Assembly (NCBI RefSeq): GCF_016132445.1
Contig: NZ_CP046056.1
Location: 930,001-994,000, forward strand
Length of the DNA: 64,000 nt
From: Venatoribacter cucullus
Lineage (GTDB): Bacteria; Pseudomonadota; Gammaproteobacteria; Pseudomonadales; Oceanobacteraceae
Direction: 5' to 3'
Part shown: positions 8,424-19,811 of the stretch, piece by piece
Layout: each line of letters opens with the position of its first letter
Numbering within the stretch: the stretch's first letter is position 1
Program-made: the position numbers and the translations under genes
Notes under the pieces: generated by a model
The model's input: only the letters and a program-made list of their open reading frames with translations
Database searches by the model: none
Told to the model about the DNA's origin: nothing

Positions 8424-8460
8424 GCCCGAGCCGTCAGATATCTGGCCGCTCGGGCTTTTT
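8424..8460 (+). terminator. Rho-independent terminator
   Basis: A perfect 8-bp GC-rich stem (GCCCGAGC / GCTCGGGC) with a 16-nt loop is followed directly by TTTTTATT. It closes the small-gene unit at 8076-8410. Confidence 0.85.
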
Positions 8461-8857
8461 ATTGTCGCGTCCATGTCGGGGCTGCATCTGAATATCATGC
8501 TGCTCAAGCCTATAAGCAGTATTGCCAACCAGCACCCCCCCCTAAAGACTCTGTCCTGCCTACTGGTGCGACAACAACGCGTTTAAATCAGCCAACAGGT
8601 CGCGCATGGTGTACAACCGTCACCTAGCCTTAGCCAATCATTAATGACTGAAGTTTACCGTATGGTTCTGTGTAATTTCTTTAGAGTATGCTAATTTCTG
8701 AAGTGGGCTCAATACATGTCTTGTCATGGACTTATTTCGATCCACTCTGGTATATCATAGTTATTTGTAATTAGAAAAATTACTTTCTACCGCTTGAGAT
8801 CGCGCGGGGATCCCAACAAAAAAATTTATCCGTGAGGATCGCCTTATTGTCGACGTA
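8461..8857. other. Intergenic, no gene seen
   Basis: About 400 bases between the terminator and the 3' end of the integrase. Short frames exist on both strands but none has a ribosome site or a sensible product. An eight-C run lies at 8535-8542. Confidence 0.5.
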
Positions 8858-11800
8858 CTATGATAGCGTTAGTCCCAGCGCAGTAAATGCTACTGCTAAT
8901 TCATTACTATTCCTGATTACACCCTGATCATTTCGTATTAAGTTCAATACGCCAAACATGGTGCGAGATCCAATTTTTTCGGTTCCGTCATATTCCTCAA
9001 AACTATCAATGGTCAGTGGTCCGTTAAGGGCCGAGGCTTCTTCTTGTTTAGTGACTTTGAACCCCGAGCTGGTCAGTAACTGAATGGCCCGCTCATTGTT
9101 GTTTGCAGCCGCTACTTTGTAGTGACTTTCGTCGATCTCAAAAACATCTATAGTCCACTTTACGAGATGACAATGCTCTGCTGTTTCCATCAGCAATTGA
9201 CGTTTTTTTCCAACCAATGACGGTAGGATGTTGATTGGTGGAAACCTTGTCTCAGTGTTTAGCTCTAGTTTGCTCTGGTATCTGGTAGCGGCCTCCATCA
9301 TCCGAATCCATGCATCATCAGAGATGTAGTGAATAAGCAAGTTGGGGTGTTCTGATCCTTGTATCATCCCGCTTTCTGTTCCGCGACGTTTGAATCTCAT
9401 TTTGTAATTAGCGTTGTAAAATACGGTTTCAATAGTCCGGGTAAAGTCAGGATTCAGCTGATTGGCTACACCAGCTTGCTCGAATGTTCGTCCCAATGAG
9501 ACCAATCTGAGTGTTTTCAATAAATTGAGCAGCGTAGGTTGTTGGTATTCCAATGGTCTCTGTTTGGGTGCCTTGGGCGCGTGGTACCTCTCAAGATTTT
9601 GAGCATCGAATGCGTTACTGATTTTGCGAGTTCGTGCTGAGGTGACAGGGGTGAGTTGATCAGCCCATTCCAGCAGCAGGTGGTTGTAACTGCTCATACC
9701 GGTACTTGGGTAATGATGACCCATGAGTCTCGCTAACGCCATTGGGCACCGTCTGGATAATTCATTTTGTGGCCCGAGAACGATCTCTTTAAAACTCTGT
9801 TGATCAACGTCTGTCAGCAGCTTTTCTGTGAGTGAAGAGCGGATTCCTAAAAGAATCGCTGCAGCGCGGTTGTGGAAGCTGTGGCGGCAGTGGTGTAGTA
9901 CCAGGTTCGGATTCCCTGTCACCTCACGAATAACACCGATTAACGCTGGAGAAATTAATCCGATCATCGATGACTGAACGATCTTTCCATTCTTGATTTC
10001 AACAAGCAGTGGCTGGTTTTTATCGGCTCCTGCCAACATTTGAAGACGGGTTATTACCTTTTCAATAACGGCGATTTCGTCTTTGGTCAGATTAAATAGT
10101 AGCGGTACTACACGGCGGCTATTATTGCTTTTTAGTGTCCGGAAACGGTTATTGCGAACGAGTACCCATTGTTCTCCTCGATACTCACACAGGTCTTTGG
10201 CCTGCAGGCCAGTTGCTTCATTCAAGCGCAACCCAAAACGATAGGACATAATCAGCACAAAGCTGAGCATCAAATGTTGGTCGTAATCAGGGTAAGTGTG
10301 TTGGATCCGCCTTAGCGCATTCAGATAGTCCTGTTCTGTCAGAATGCCCGGCCGCACGACCCGTCTATCAGATGCCAGATTCAATTCAGACCAATCCACT
10401 TCGGCAACCCCGGCATGGCTGGCCCAGCGATGAAACGCTACCAGACGGTCTCCAAAGTAACCAACCTGTTGAGCTTTGATCATGCGGTACTGAAGCATCT
10501 GGTTATACAGATTGGTAACAGACTCCTCATCAAGAGAAATCAGATCAACATTATAGGCAAGCTTTTCAAATGGCGTCATTAAAGACCCGAAATATGTACG
10601 GACAGTGGATTCAGCCAATGGGATGAATTTTTTACCTCGTCCTTTTCCGCGACGAATGACTGAAACCAGCCAGTGGCCAACAAGTAGAATGGCACTGCTG
10701 ACTTTGCCTTCGAATGCCTGGCAGGTTTCTTCAATATTTTTGGCGACGGTTCGAGCTGTTGACGGCTGATAATTGTTAAGCCCTCTTTGGATGGCTAAAC
10801 GGAATTCCTTCGTATTTTCTTTGATTTTTGAGTCATCTTTTTCCAACTGGCGACCCGAAAGAATTTTGACTAGCTCTGTTTGGTCTGCTGACTCTTGTCC
10901 TGTGATTTCAGAAGGATAGGATCTGGGGTGCTTTTCCAGAATCCTTAGGTGATCCTGAATCGGCAGGCTTGTACTTAACACCCTTCCAGCTAGAACAGCA
11001 GCAACCATGCCGGGCAGTTCGAATAGGTTTGCTTGCTCAATGACCAGGGCTACCTTGCTGATTAATTCGGTTGGAGCAATATCAGAGGGCACCTGGATGA
11101 GCATGCAAAGCGATTCCAATTCTGACGACTGCGGTAGATTAGTAAGGTCCAGTGTTTTTTTTCTTTCGAGTGCGTAACTCAGTAAGGTGGCGGTTTGGTA
11201 GTTGATCTCGTGGCGTTGAACCGGACAGTACGGGTTGTCGGATTCTAGCTCTTCGCTGTACTCGATAAATGATTGGCGCTTGAATTGAATCAGGCGGTAA
11301 TTTTGCCCACTGATTATATCCAGTAACATACGTTGGTAGCTTACGCGTTTTTCAATGCACAGCAGTAAGGTACCGATGATGGCGGCTTCGATTTTTGAAC
11401 GACAGCTGCGCGTAGTGGATATCTCCTGTGCCCATTTTTGCATTTGGTGAATCAGGGAACTAGCTTTAGCAACGCTACGATTCAGGGCAACATGCTCGCG
11501 CTGGGTTGCGGCTGGACGTTTTCGGATATGGTGATTTTGTTCCGGGCTTTCTTTCAGAACCCTTTTTTTCAGGACAGAGAATCGTACTGCTGCGAAATGA
11601 TGGCCAATGCCACCATCACGCAGTAGCATCTTTTTAATGAGCTTGCTTAAATCCGCTTCGTTTAAGTCTTTAAAACTTCTTTTTTCGAGAAAATCATCAA
11701 TATCCTTTCTGGCAGAGTGTATGGCTTTTTTGAGAGCACGTGTTCGTTGCTGCTTACGTAATCGCTCGCCAAACAGTCTGCTTTGAATGGGAGATGGGTT

Positions 11801-14260
11801 TTTGGATAAAGATGCTCTAGGCAGACGAGTGGATGAAACCTTGCTTTCAATCAGCTCGAATCCCAACGATGAAAAAATGAAATCCAGTTCTTTTAGATAT
11901 TTCTCAGTATCGGTTTTCCTGCAGCGAGGGGAATAGTCACCATAGCTTGCGGCTTGTCGTTCGGCATGCCCCATCCACCCGTCGATCACCTCTGGATGAA
12001 CACCTTGTCTGTCCAGTTGCTGGCCGAATCTATGGCGGAACAAATTTCTGGGTAATGGCCAGTTAAAAAGATCTGATCCGGGTAGGCCGGTTTCAGACAT
12101 GCTGCGCCAGTTTAGTGAGTCATCCAACTGAAAAAACAGTGGTAGCGAGGGGGTTTCAGATTCAGTTTGGGTTAGGGCGTATATATTGCGCGACAGATCA
12201 AGATTGAAATTGGAGAGAATTCGCGATAACGCTTCCAGATGAGTCAGATATTCTCTGAATATCGCAATAACCTTCTGGGGCAGTGGCACCACTCGGCCGT
12301 CGTGTAGCCCTTCATCCGATTTGTCGTTTAGAAATACAAAACAACGATCCAGATTGAAACAACTCAGGCTTTCAAACGGATCCTTCAGATAACGGCTTCC
12401 AGTTGCTGCGTACAATGCGGTTACGACGTACTGTGCAAAACGATTGTGGTATGTAATCGCACATTCTTCAGGCTCTCTTAGTCTGGCTGTCGCCTTGGCG
12501 ATTTCAGACTGCAGCAGCTCTTCTTGTGGATTTAACAGGCTACCAACCAGCAGAGTATGTTTGGGTAACTCACGAGCAGGTCCTGCGACCTCTGTATCCA
12601 ATCCTGTCTCGATGGTTTTTATATCCCAACTGCCGTAACCACAGGCGGCAGGAAGCCCGGCGTTCGGATGGGCGGAAATACCTCGTGCCAGATTGTGATC
12701 GCCGGTCCGGTTGAACACCTGTTGGGACAAGTGATTGAACAGCTTACCGCTGGATATGCGGCTTAATGACTCTGGCAGGTTCTTGTTTAACCAAACGACG
12801 GGCTGTTCATTTGTATAAACTGCAGTCCAGAGGTCTTGGAGACTCTTTGGCTGGAAACTTACTGCTTGAGCTGCAGTCCTCAGCGCGTTTGAAACAGGCT
12901 CGGGCAGGTCAAAAGACATCTCATCAGAAAATTTTAGAATTGCATGTGATGACTCAGGCTTTGGCCTCCAGGCACTCTGTCGTCGTGTCACCTGTTTAGA
13001 AATTTGGGTCAGGGATGAATTCAATGTCCACTCATCCTGACTGTTATCTGAAATTGGAAATTGGATGGCAAACGCGAGAGAGCGGCCATAATTCAGGGCC
13101 AGCCAGCATACTGCTGATCCCAGCGTGACCAGCGGATCAGTGTGCTCTAAATTTCCCTGAATCCACTCATTGAGCCGGTCCCGTTCCACTGGTAAAACCT
13201 GATCCCAAGACCATGCTAAATAGTGGCTGGCCTCTGCGGATTGAAGTAAAACGCTGTGCGATGCAACCAGTTGCTGCTCTTCGCTTAGGCTGGGGTCGAC
13301 GGAGGTTAATACGAGGGCTTCAGATTCCTCTTCTTCTTCTTCTTCTGGGTTCTGGACTTGTTCAGACTGATTAGACGTCTGAATGGGAATGAACTGCAGT
13401 TCGTTTTCATCGTCCCCCAGCCAGAATGAAACAGGCGCCGGGGGGATTAGCTCGTTGAGTTCGGGAATTGTAATCCCAGTCGACTGGGAGTTTAGATTGG
13501 GGAGACATTCGTCATTTGCGATGGCAATGATGTTTTTCAGAAACCCCGAACAGCTAAGCTCCAGGCTTTCTCCGCTACCCAGCAGAAGCATCTCTGCTGT
13601 TTTACTCAGCGCCAGGGAATAGTGTTCGAACGTGTGCTCTCGGTCTTCTTGTAACTGACTGGCTCTTGTTAGGAGTTCGTCGATGAATTTCCATCGTTTC
13701 GAGTCTTCCGGCCCCAGAATCAGAAAACGGCATACAGCACTGAGCTTTTGATCGCCATGGTAGTGATGACGGATGACCCGCTCGATGCTCTGGATACTCA
13801 GCCAGAGTCGGAGTTCTCGTCTTTGCTGGAGGTGGACCTGGCTATCTGCTGGTGATAGCGGGTTTACCAGCATGGTTAGCAGATAGGTGGTTTCCTTAAA
13901 TTTGGGGAACTGCTTTCTCGTCCTATCGGCAGAGCCTGAGTGGCTGACTGGCGAGAAGCGACGACGGCATTCTTCGTCTGAGTTGAATGCCTCCAGAAAT
14001 CTGATCAGCTCAATTGCAACAGGGTGGCTGTTCCATTTATGGATAATGGGCTGGGATTCAGGACGGCCCAGCTCTGCTAGTAGCGTGGAGGGGCTGGCCG
14101 AGCTCTGGGCGGTATGATTCAGTCCGAGGCATATGTAAACGGCTTTCCAGATGGAGCTAAGAGTCCGCTGCTCTGACCATTGAAAAAATGGTTCCAGATG
14201 GCGACTAACGGGGAGGTTGGTCTCTCTTTTTGTTTGCCCTCCATTGCACGGTTGGCTCAT
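8858..14260 (-). CDS. Giant site-specific recombinase with two tyrosine-recombinase cores
   Basis: At 1,800 residues this is four to five times the length of an ordinary phage-type integrase. The C-terminal half has a full catalytic set: Arg1345 in SYRFGLRLNEATG, Lys1377 in TLKSNNSRR, His1456 and Arg1459 in HHCRHSFHNR, His1515 in LMGHH, and Tyr1525 in MSSYNHL. The N-terminal half has a second set in the same order: Arg623 in ATGSRYLKDP, Lys647 in NDKSDE, Arg742 in NLFRHRFG, His765 in WMGHAE, and Tyr773 in ASYGDYS, with Asn739 where the first His is usual. An acidic EEEEEEE tract lies near residue 308. The protein reads away from a tRNA-fMet attachment repeat about 200 bases upstream, the normal place for an island integrase. 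Integration and excision of the island is the expected role; whether both cores are active is unknown. Confidence 0.85.
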   Translation of the reverse strand: MSQPCNGGQTKRETNLPVSRHLEPFFQWSEQRTLSSIWKAVYICLGLNHTAQSSASPSTLLAELGRPESQPIIHKWNSHPVAIELIRFLEAFNSDEECRRRFSPVSHSGSADRTRKQFPKFKETTYLLTMLVNPLSPADSQVHLQQRRELRLWLSIQSIERVIRHHYHGDQKLSAVCRFLILGPEDSKRWKFIDELLTRASQLQEDREHTFEHYSLALSKTAEMLLLGSGESLELSCSGFLKNIIAIANDECLPNLNSQSTGITIPELNELIPPAPVSFWLGDDENELQFIPIQTSNQSEQVQNPEEEEEEESEALVLTSVDPSLSEEQQLVASHSVLLQSAEASHYLAWSWDQVLPVERDRLNEWIQGNLEHTDPLVTLGSAVCWLALNYGRSLAFAIQFPISDNSQDEWTLNSSLTQISKQVTRRQSAWRPKPESSHAILKFSDEMSFDLPEPVSNALRTAAQAVSFQPKSLQDLWTAVYTNEQPVVWLNKNLPESLSRISSGKLFNHLSQQVFNRTGDHNLARGISAHPNAGLPAACGYGSWDIKTIETGLDTEVAGPARELPKHTLLVGSLLNPQEELLQSEIAKATARLREPEECAITYHNRFAQYVVTALYAATGSRYLKDPFESLSCFNLDRCFVFLNDKSDEGLHDGRVVPLPQKVIAIFREYLTHLEALSRILSNFNLDLSRNIYALTQTESETPSLPLFFQLDDSLNWRSMSETGLPGSDLFNWPLPRNLFRHRFGQQLDRQGVHPEVIDGWMGHAERQAASYGDYSPRCRKTDTEKYLKELDFIFSSLGFELIESKVSSTRLPRASLSKNPSPIQSRLFGERLRKQQRTRALKKAIHSARKDIDDFLEKRSFKDLNEADLSKLIKKMLLRDGGIGHHFAAVRFSVLKKRVLKESPEQNHHIRKRPAATQREHVALNRSVAKASSLIHQMQKWAQEISTTRSCRSKIEAAIIGTLLLCIEKRVSYQRMLLDIISGQNYRLIQFKRQSFIEYSEELESDNPYCPVQRHEINYQTATLLSYALERKKTLDLTNLPQSSELESLCMLIQVPSDIAPTELISKVALVIEQANLFELPGMVAAVLAGRVLSTSLPIQDHLRILEKHPRSYPSEITGQESADQTELVKILSGRQLEKDDSKIKENTKEFRLAIQRGLNNYQPSTARTVAKNIEETCQAFEGKVSSAILLVGHWLVSVIRRGKGRGKKFIPLAESTVRTYFGSLMTPFEKLAYNVDLISLDEESVTNLYNQMLQYRMIKAQQVGYFGDRLVAFHRWASHAGVAEVDWSELNLASDRRVVRPGILTEQDYLNALRRIQHTYPDYDQHLMLSFVLIMSYRFGLRLNEATGLQAKDLCEYRGEQWVLVRNNRFRTLKSNNSRRVVPLLFNLTKDEIAVIEKVITRLQMLAGADKNQPLLVEIKNGKIVQSSMIGLISPALIGVIREVTGNPNLVLHHCRHSFHNRAAAILLGIRSSLTEKLLTDVDQQSFKEIVLGPQNELSRRCPMALARLMGHHYPSTGMSSYNHLLLEWADQLTPVTSARTRKISNAFDAQNLERYHAPKAPKQRPLEYQQPTLLNLLKTLRLVSLGRTFEQAGVANQLNPDFTRTIETVFYNANYKMRFKRRGTESGMIQGSEHPNLLIHYISDDAWIRMMEAATRYQSKLELNTETRFPPINILPSLVGKKRQLLMETAEHCHLVKWTIDVFEIDESHYKVAAANNNERAIQLLTSSGFKVTKQEEASALNGPLTIDSFEEYDGTEKIGSRTMFGVLNLIRNDQGVIRNSNELAVAFTALGLTLS

Positions 14261-14345
14261 TCAAGTACCCCTAAGGTCTTCGCTTTGGGGGGGGATTCTG
14301 TGCCCAAATCTGTGCCATAAGCAAGGATTTATCGATCTTAATGCA

Positions 14346-14361
14346 CATTGATTGATCAATG
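14346..14361. promoter_or_regulatory. Inverted repeat upstream of the integrase
   Basis: CATTGA-TTGA-TCAATG is a perfect 6-bp inverted repeat about 85 bases before the integrase start, between the gene and its attachment site. It could be an operator or a recombinase arm site. Confidence 0.35.
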
Positions 14362-14415
14362 TCTGAAGCTGAGAATGGGCTGTAAGTGAGCGATTTAGGG
14401 TGTTTTGTGGATTTT

Positions 14416-14436
14416 AAGATCATTCCTTGTGATCTT
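14416..14436. promoter_or_regulatory. Second inverted repeat near the att site
   Basis: AAGATCA-N7-TGATCTT is a perfect 7-bp inverted repeat 20 bases left of the 31-bp att repeat, a fitting place for a recombinase or directionality-factor binding site. Confidence 0.35.
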
Positions 14437-14456
14437 GTGCTGTAATTCTCATAACC

Positions 14457-14487
14457 GTCGTCGGTTCAAATCCGGCTCCCGCAACCA
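14457..14487 (+). other. Island attachment repeat (tRNA-fMet 3' end copy)
   Basis: This 31-bp sequence is identical to the last 31 bases of the tRNA-fMet gene (14590-14620), from the T arm to CCA. A further nine matching bases (ctcataacc, the anticodon loop) lie immediately before it at 14448-14456, but the copy lacks five bases present in the tRNA. The 5' half of the tRNA is absent, so this is a displaced 3' end, the typical scar at the distal end of an island integrated in a tRNA gene. Because the island lies on the left, the tRNA it restored should lie beyond the left window edge. Confidence 0.85.
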
Positions 14488-14543
14488 ACGTTTTTTGTGG
14501 TCAGAGCAGTAGTGTTTAAGTCTCTCTTAGCAGAGCAATTTGT

Positions 14544-14620
<77 letters not shown>

Positions 14621-14628
14621 TTTAAAAG

Positions 14629-14654
14629 AACCCAACCCTGTGTTGGGTTTTTTT
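14629..14654 (+). terminator. Terminator after tRNA-fMet
   Basis: AACCCAAC-cctgt-GTTGGGTT forms a perfect 8-bp stem followed by a run of T, nine bases after the tRNA end. Confidence 0.88.
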
Positions 14655-15054
14655 ATGCCTGAAATCCGCATGAATGCTGGGTTTCTTCCTTCAGGCCCTG
14701 CTGTTGGGCCGCCGCCTCTTTCGTTCCCCTGAAAAAATCGTCTGACCTTAAGGCTGCCGTGACGCAACAGGTGTTTATGGCTACTGGAGATCTCAAAGCG
14801 GCTTCTGGCCAAGATCAGATTTGAAATGTCAGATATATGAGCATGGATCTGACAGATTGAACCCCGTTAAAAATGGGGGGATTACCCAGCAACTGCCGAC
14901 AACCCATCCTCTCATCATTTTGGCCAATGGAGCTTTGGTGTTTATCCCGTTATCGTTCGTTTCTGTTGCGCCCAGCCCGGCTGCTTTATGCCAGCCAGTG
15001 GTCATGCTGGTAGTGCTGTGATTATAAAATTGATGTTAATAGGGGAGTTTTAGG
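14655..15054. other. Intergenic, no gene seen
   Basis: Nothing convincing lies between the tRNA terminator and the next start. The sequence holds only short frames without ribosome sites; the last bases carry AGGGGAG, the binding site for the gene at 15055. Confidence 0.5.
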
Positions 15055-15327
15055 GTGAGTGCTGATAACAACGCCGGTTTGCCGGAGCAAGAGACGAATA
15101 ACAACGCGGATGCCAGGCCAGTGCTGCGCACTACCCAGTGGGGGTGGATGCTGGGTGCTTTTGTGGCGGGTCTGTTGGGTAAGGCTGTGCATATTTCCGG
15201 GGGCGTGGTGACTTTTGCCGTGTTTTATTTTCTGCAGTCCAGAGTGGGGCCGGTGAATGCTATTGTGTCAGGTGCGATTGCTGGCGTTGCCTCTGGTCTG
15301 GGGATTGCTGCCTTGCTGGGGCAGTAA
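15055..15327 (+). CDS. Small membrane protein, unknown function
   Basis: A 90-residue product starting with GTG at 15055 behind an AGGGGAG site. The N-terminal 28 residues are polar and Asn-rich, followed by two hydrophobic segments (GWMLGAFVAGLLGKAVHISGG and a Gly/Ala-rich end, IVSGAIAGVASGLGIAALL). It is probably an inner-membrane protein. I do not recognise the family. Confidence 0.65.
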   Translation: MSADNNAGLPEQETNNNADARPVLRTTQWGWMLGAFVAGLLGKAVHISGGVVTFAVFYFLQSRVGPVNAIVSGAIAGVASGLGIAALLGQ

Positions 15328-15435
15328 CGGCAGCAGATTCAGCCTGGCAGAACAGTCTGTTAGAGCGCGGTCGGAGTATGCAGGCGCGGCAGATAGGCTA
15401 CAGTGTATAAGTTTTTACCCTTGGGAGCGCAACCT

Positions 15436-16389
15436 ATGACTGTACAAACATTACCAAAGCAGCAGGTCGGTTCGGTGACGCAGTGGCTGCGTAACGCGCT
15501 GCTGAGCCTGTGTGTGGCGACACCGCTGGCGCTGCAGGCCGCCCCGGAGGGTGTAACCCAGGTCGATCTGGGCAAGGCGAAAGTGAGCATGATTAACGAT
15601 GGTGTGTATGCACGCCCGCTGGATGAAAAATTTGTTACCAACGCGCCACTGGAGCAGGTAACCCAGGCGCTGCGCGACGTTGGTTTACCGGATGATCGTT
15701 TTGATATTCCGTTTAATCCGCTGCTGGTGGATATCGGCAAAGAGCGGGTATTGATTGATACCGGCCACGGTGAGTTTGGCGGCCCGACTATGGGGTTGTT
15801 GCTGCAGCGACTGCAGCAGGCGGGTGTGGAACCTGAATCGGTCACCACGGTGCTGATCACCCATTTTCACGGCGACCATATCAATGGCCTGCGCAATAAA
15901 GCCGGCGAGCTGGCCTTCCCCAATGCCAAAGTAATGGTGCCGGCGGGTGAGTGGGACTGGTGGATGAATGACGAACGCATGGCGCAAACCCCGGAAGCCG
16001 GCCGTGGTACGTTTAATGCTGCCCGCCGCGTCTTTGGCCCGCTGGCCGATAGCGTTGTGAAAGTGCAGCCGGGTGATGAAGTGGTGCCGGGAATCCGTGC
16101 GCTGGATGCTGCCGGCCATACGCCGGGCCATACCGCTTATATGATTGATGGCGGCAAGCGTAAGCTGCTGTACTGGGCCGATACCACCAATATCGCAATT
16201 TTTGTGCGTAACCCGGACTGGAGCGTGCAGTTTGATATGGACGCCGAAAAAGCCCGTGAAACCCGTCGTCGTATCGCTGATCTGGCTATTCGTGAAAAAG
16301 CGTTGGTGGGCGGTTTCCATCTGCCCGGTTCGGCCGTGGGTGAGTTAAAAGCCAAAGGTAGTGGCTATGAATTTACTCCGCTGAAATAA
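15436..16389 (+). CDS. Secreted metallo-beta-lactamase-fold hydrolase
   Basis: I start at 15436 (MTVQTLPKQQ), where GGGAG lies upstream; the ATG at 15403 lacks support. Residues about 15-36 form a signal peptide ending at LQAAP. The metal-binding motif THFHGDH gives His143, His145, Asp147 and His148, with AAGHTPGHT, WADTTN and GGFHLPG supplying the later ligands. At 317 residues this matches periplasmic MBL-fold hydrolases of the quorum-quenching/esterase-like group. The substrate cannot be told from sequence. Confidence 0.9.
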   Translation: MTVQTLPKQQVGSVTQWLRNALLSLCVATPLALQAAPEGVTQVDLGKAKVSMINDGVYARPLDEKFVTNAPLEQVTQALRDVGLPDDRFDIPFNPLLVDIGKERVLIDTGHGEFGGPTMGLLLQRLQQAGVEPESVTTVLITHFHGDHINGLRNKAGELAFPNAKVMVPAGEWDWWMNDERMAQTPEAGRGTFNAARRVFGPLADSVVKVQPGDEVVPGIRALDAAGHTPGHTAYMIDGGKRKLLYWADTTNIAIFVRNPDWSVQFDMDAEKARETRRRIADLAIREKALVGGFHLPGSAVGELKAKGSGYEFTPLK

Positions 16390-16400
16390 TTTCTTTTTTA

Positions 16401-17111
16401 TTACCGGTCGTGGCGCTTCTGTAACAGCGCCACGTTCTTTACCGGAATTTCACACCGCCAGCCGTAGTGGCTGGCCAGCCAATAAAAAGTATCTTCTTTA
16501 TAAAACACCACATGGGTCGGGTCACGGCGGTAATGCCAGTTGGCAAAGGCGCTGTCATCGGTCTGGAAACTGGTCATTATCGCCAGCCAGCCGCCGGGTT
16601 TTAATAACGTATTTAAGCGGTCAAACTCCTGTGCCGGCTGATGAAAATGTTCAGCCACTTCGGTGCAGGTAATAAAATCATAGGTGCGCTGCAGTGCTTC
16701 GGTGTCGGGCTGAAACACCGGGTCGTAAAGGCTCATCTGGTGGCCGGCCTGAGTCAGCATGTCGGCCAGTGCCGGACCGGGGCCGCAGCCGTAATCCAGC
16801 CCTTGTTGCGCGGACTGTAAACGTTGTAATAGCGGTTCGCTTACGCGCATTAAAAAGCGGCGGTAGCCGTCGTCGTTCACATCGTTCTGATGCAGCTGGT
16901 ATTCCTGCTGCTCACTTTCGGCGCTGGGTAATTGTTGCGGGTCGAGGAAAGTGGCTTTGCAGCGTTCGCAGCGCCAGTAGTCGCGCTGACCGGCGTGCAT
17001 AAAATAGCGGCTGCCGTGGGTGCAAACCGGGCAGGGTGGTGGAGTATCTGAAATGGAAGAATTTTGCGGGGAAGAAACCATGGGCCACTTATCTGAACGG
17101 TAAGTGCCCAT
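16401..17111 (-). CDS. Class I SAM-dependent methyltransferase with zinc ribbon
   Basis: The product, up to 236 residues, opens with a CPVC...CERC zinc-ribbon. A Rossmann methyltransferase core follows: GLDYGCGPGPALADML as the SAM-binding motif I, then YDFITCTEVAEHF, and LLKPGGWLAIMTS typical of motif post-II/III. Such proteins methylate small molecules or sugar-like substrates; the target is unknown. An in-frame ATG at 17081 (MVSSPQ) is an alternative start, and neither has a strong ribosome site. It converges with the hydrolase gene at 16389, only eleven bases apart. Confidence 0.85.
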   Translation of the reverse strand: MGTYRSDKWPMVSSPQNSSISDTPPPCPVCTHGSRYFMHAGQRDYWRCERCKATFLDPQQLPSAESEQQEYQLHQNDVNDDGYRRFLMRVSEPLLQRLQSAQQGLDYGCGPGPALADMLTQAGHQMSLYDPVFQPDTEALQRTYDFITCTEVAEHFHQPAQEFDRLNTLLKPGGWLAIMTSFQTDDSAFANWHYRRDPTHVVFYKEDTFYWLASHYGWRCEIPVKNVALLQKRHDR

Positions 17112-17172
17112 GATAACGGCGACGGTACGGTTATGCAGCTTCTGCTGCTGCGTACACGCCGCCGGTAGCCGG

Positions 17173-19464
<2,292 letters not shown>

Positions 19465-19582
19465 TCAGACTGACACGGGACGCAGGCCCCTGTCACTGAT
19501 ATTGGTCACTCTGAGCAGGTTTGATGACAACCAGTGTAGTGAAGCAGGTGGATAGTGATGGGTAATTATTTTTATTCTTGCA

Positions 19583-19597
19583 ATAGCTTTCGGCTAT
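19583..19597. promoter_or_regulatory. OxyR-like half-site or small hairpin
   Basis: ATAG-N7-CTAT matches the spacing of an OxyR half-site, 224 bases upstream of the katG start. It also forms a 6-bp hairpin just after the stop of the gene at 19608, so it may instead be a weak terminator. I cannot decide between the two. Confidence 0.3.
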
Positions 19598-19607
19598 TTG
19601 TGTTGGC

Positions 19608-19811
19608 TCAGTCCCGCGAATCGCTGTTTTGGTCAGTGGTATAGAAAAAGCCTATCCGGGCCTTTTCTTCCAGCGGCTTGAAAACCGTCGCTACCGTACG
19701 GCCTTCCGCACCGGCCGGGTCCAGAATGGTTTTGGTCAGCGGCTTTTTACGCAGCGGGGCATTCGATTTGTCGGTATCGGCCGGGCTGCGTTTAGAGCGG
19801 TGGTTTGGCAT
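19608..19811 (-). CDS. Small basic protein, unknown
   Basis: A 67-residue, Lys/Arg-rich frame (MPNHRSKRSPADTDK ... LRKKPLTKTILDPAGAEGRTVATVFKPLEEK) with an AGGAAC site before the ATG at 19811. It has no membrane segment or signal. The family is not recognised; it might be a small nucleic-acid-associated or regulatory protein. Distance and orientation allow co-transcription with katG. Confidence 0.55.
   Translation of the reverse strand: MPNHRSKRSPADTDKSNAPLRKKPLTKTILDPAGAEGRTVATVFKPLEEKARIGFFYTTDQNSDSRD

Noticed and set aside
8349-8627. 92-codon plus-strand frame
   Set aside because: It begins inside the HTH gene in another frame and crosses the terminator.
13326-13346. ttc trinucleotide run inside the integrase
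   Set aside because: Considered as a phase-variation tract, but three-base units keep the frame and only change the length of an acidic run.
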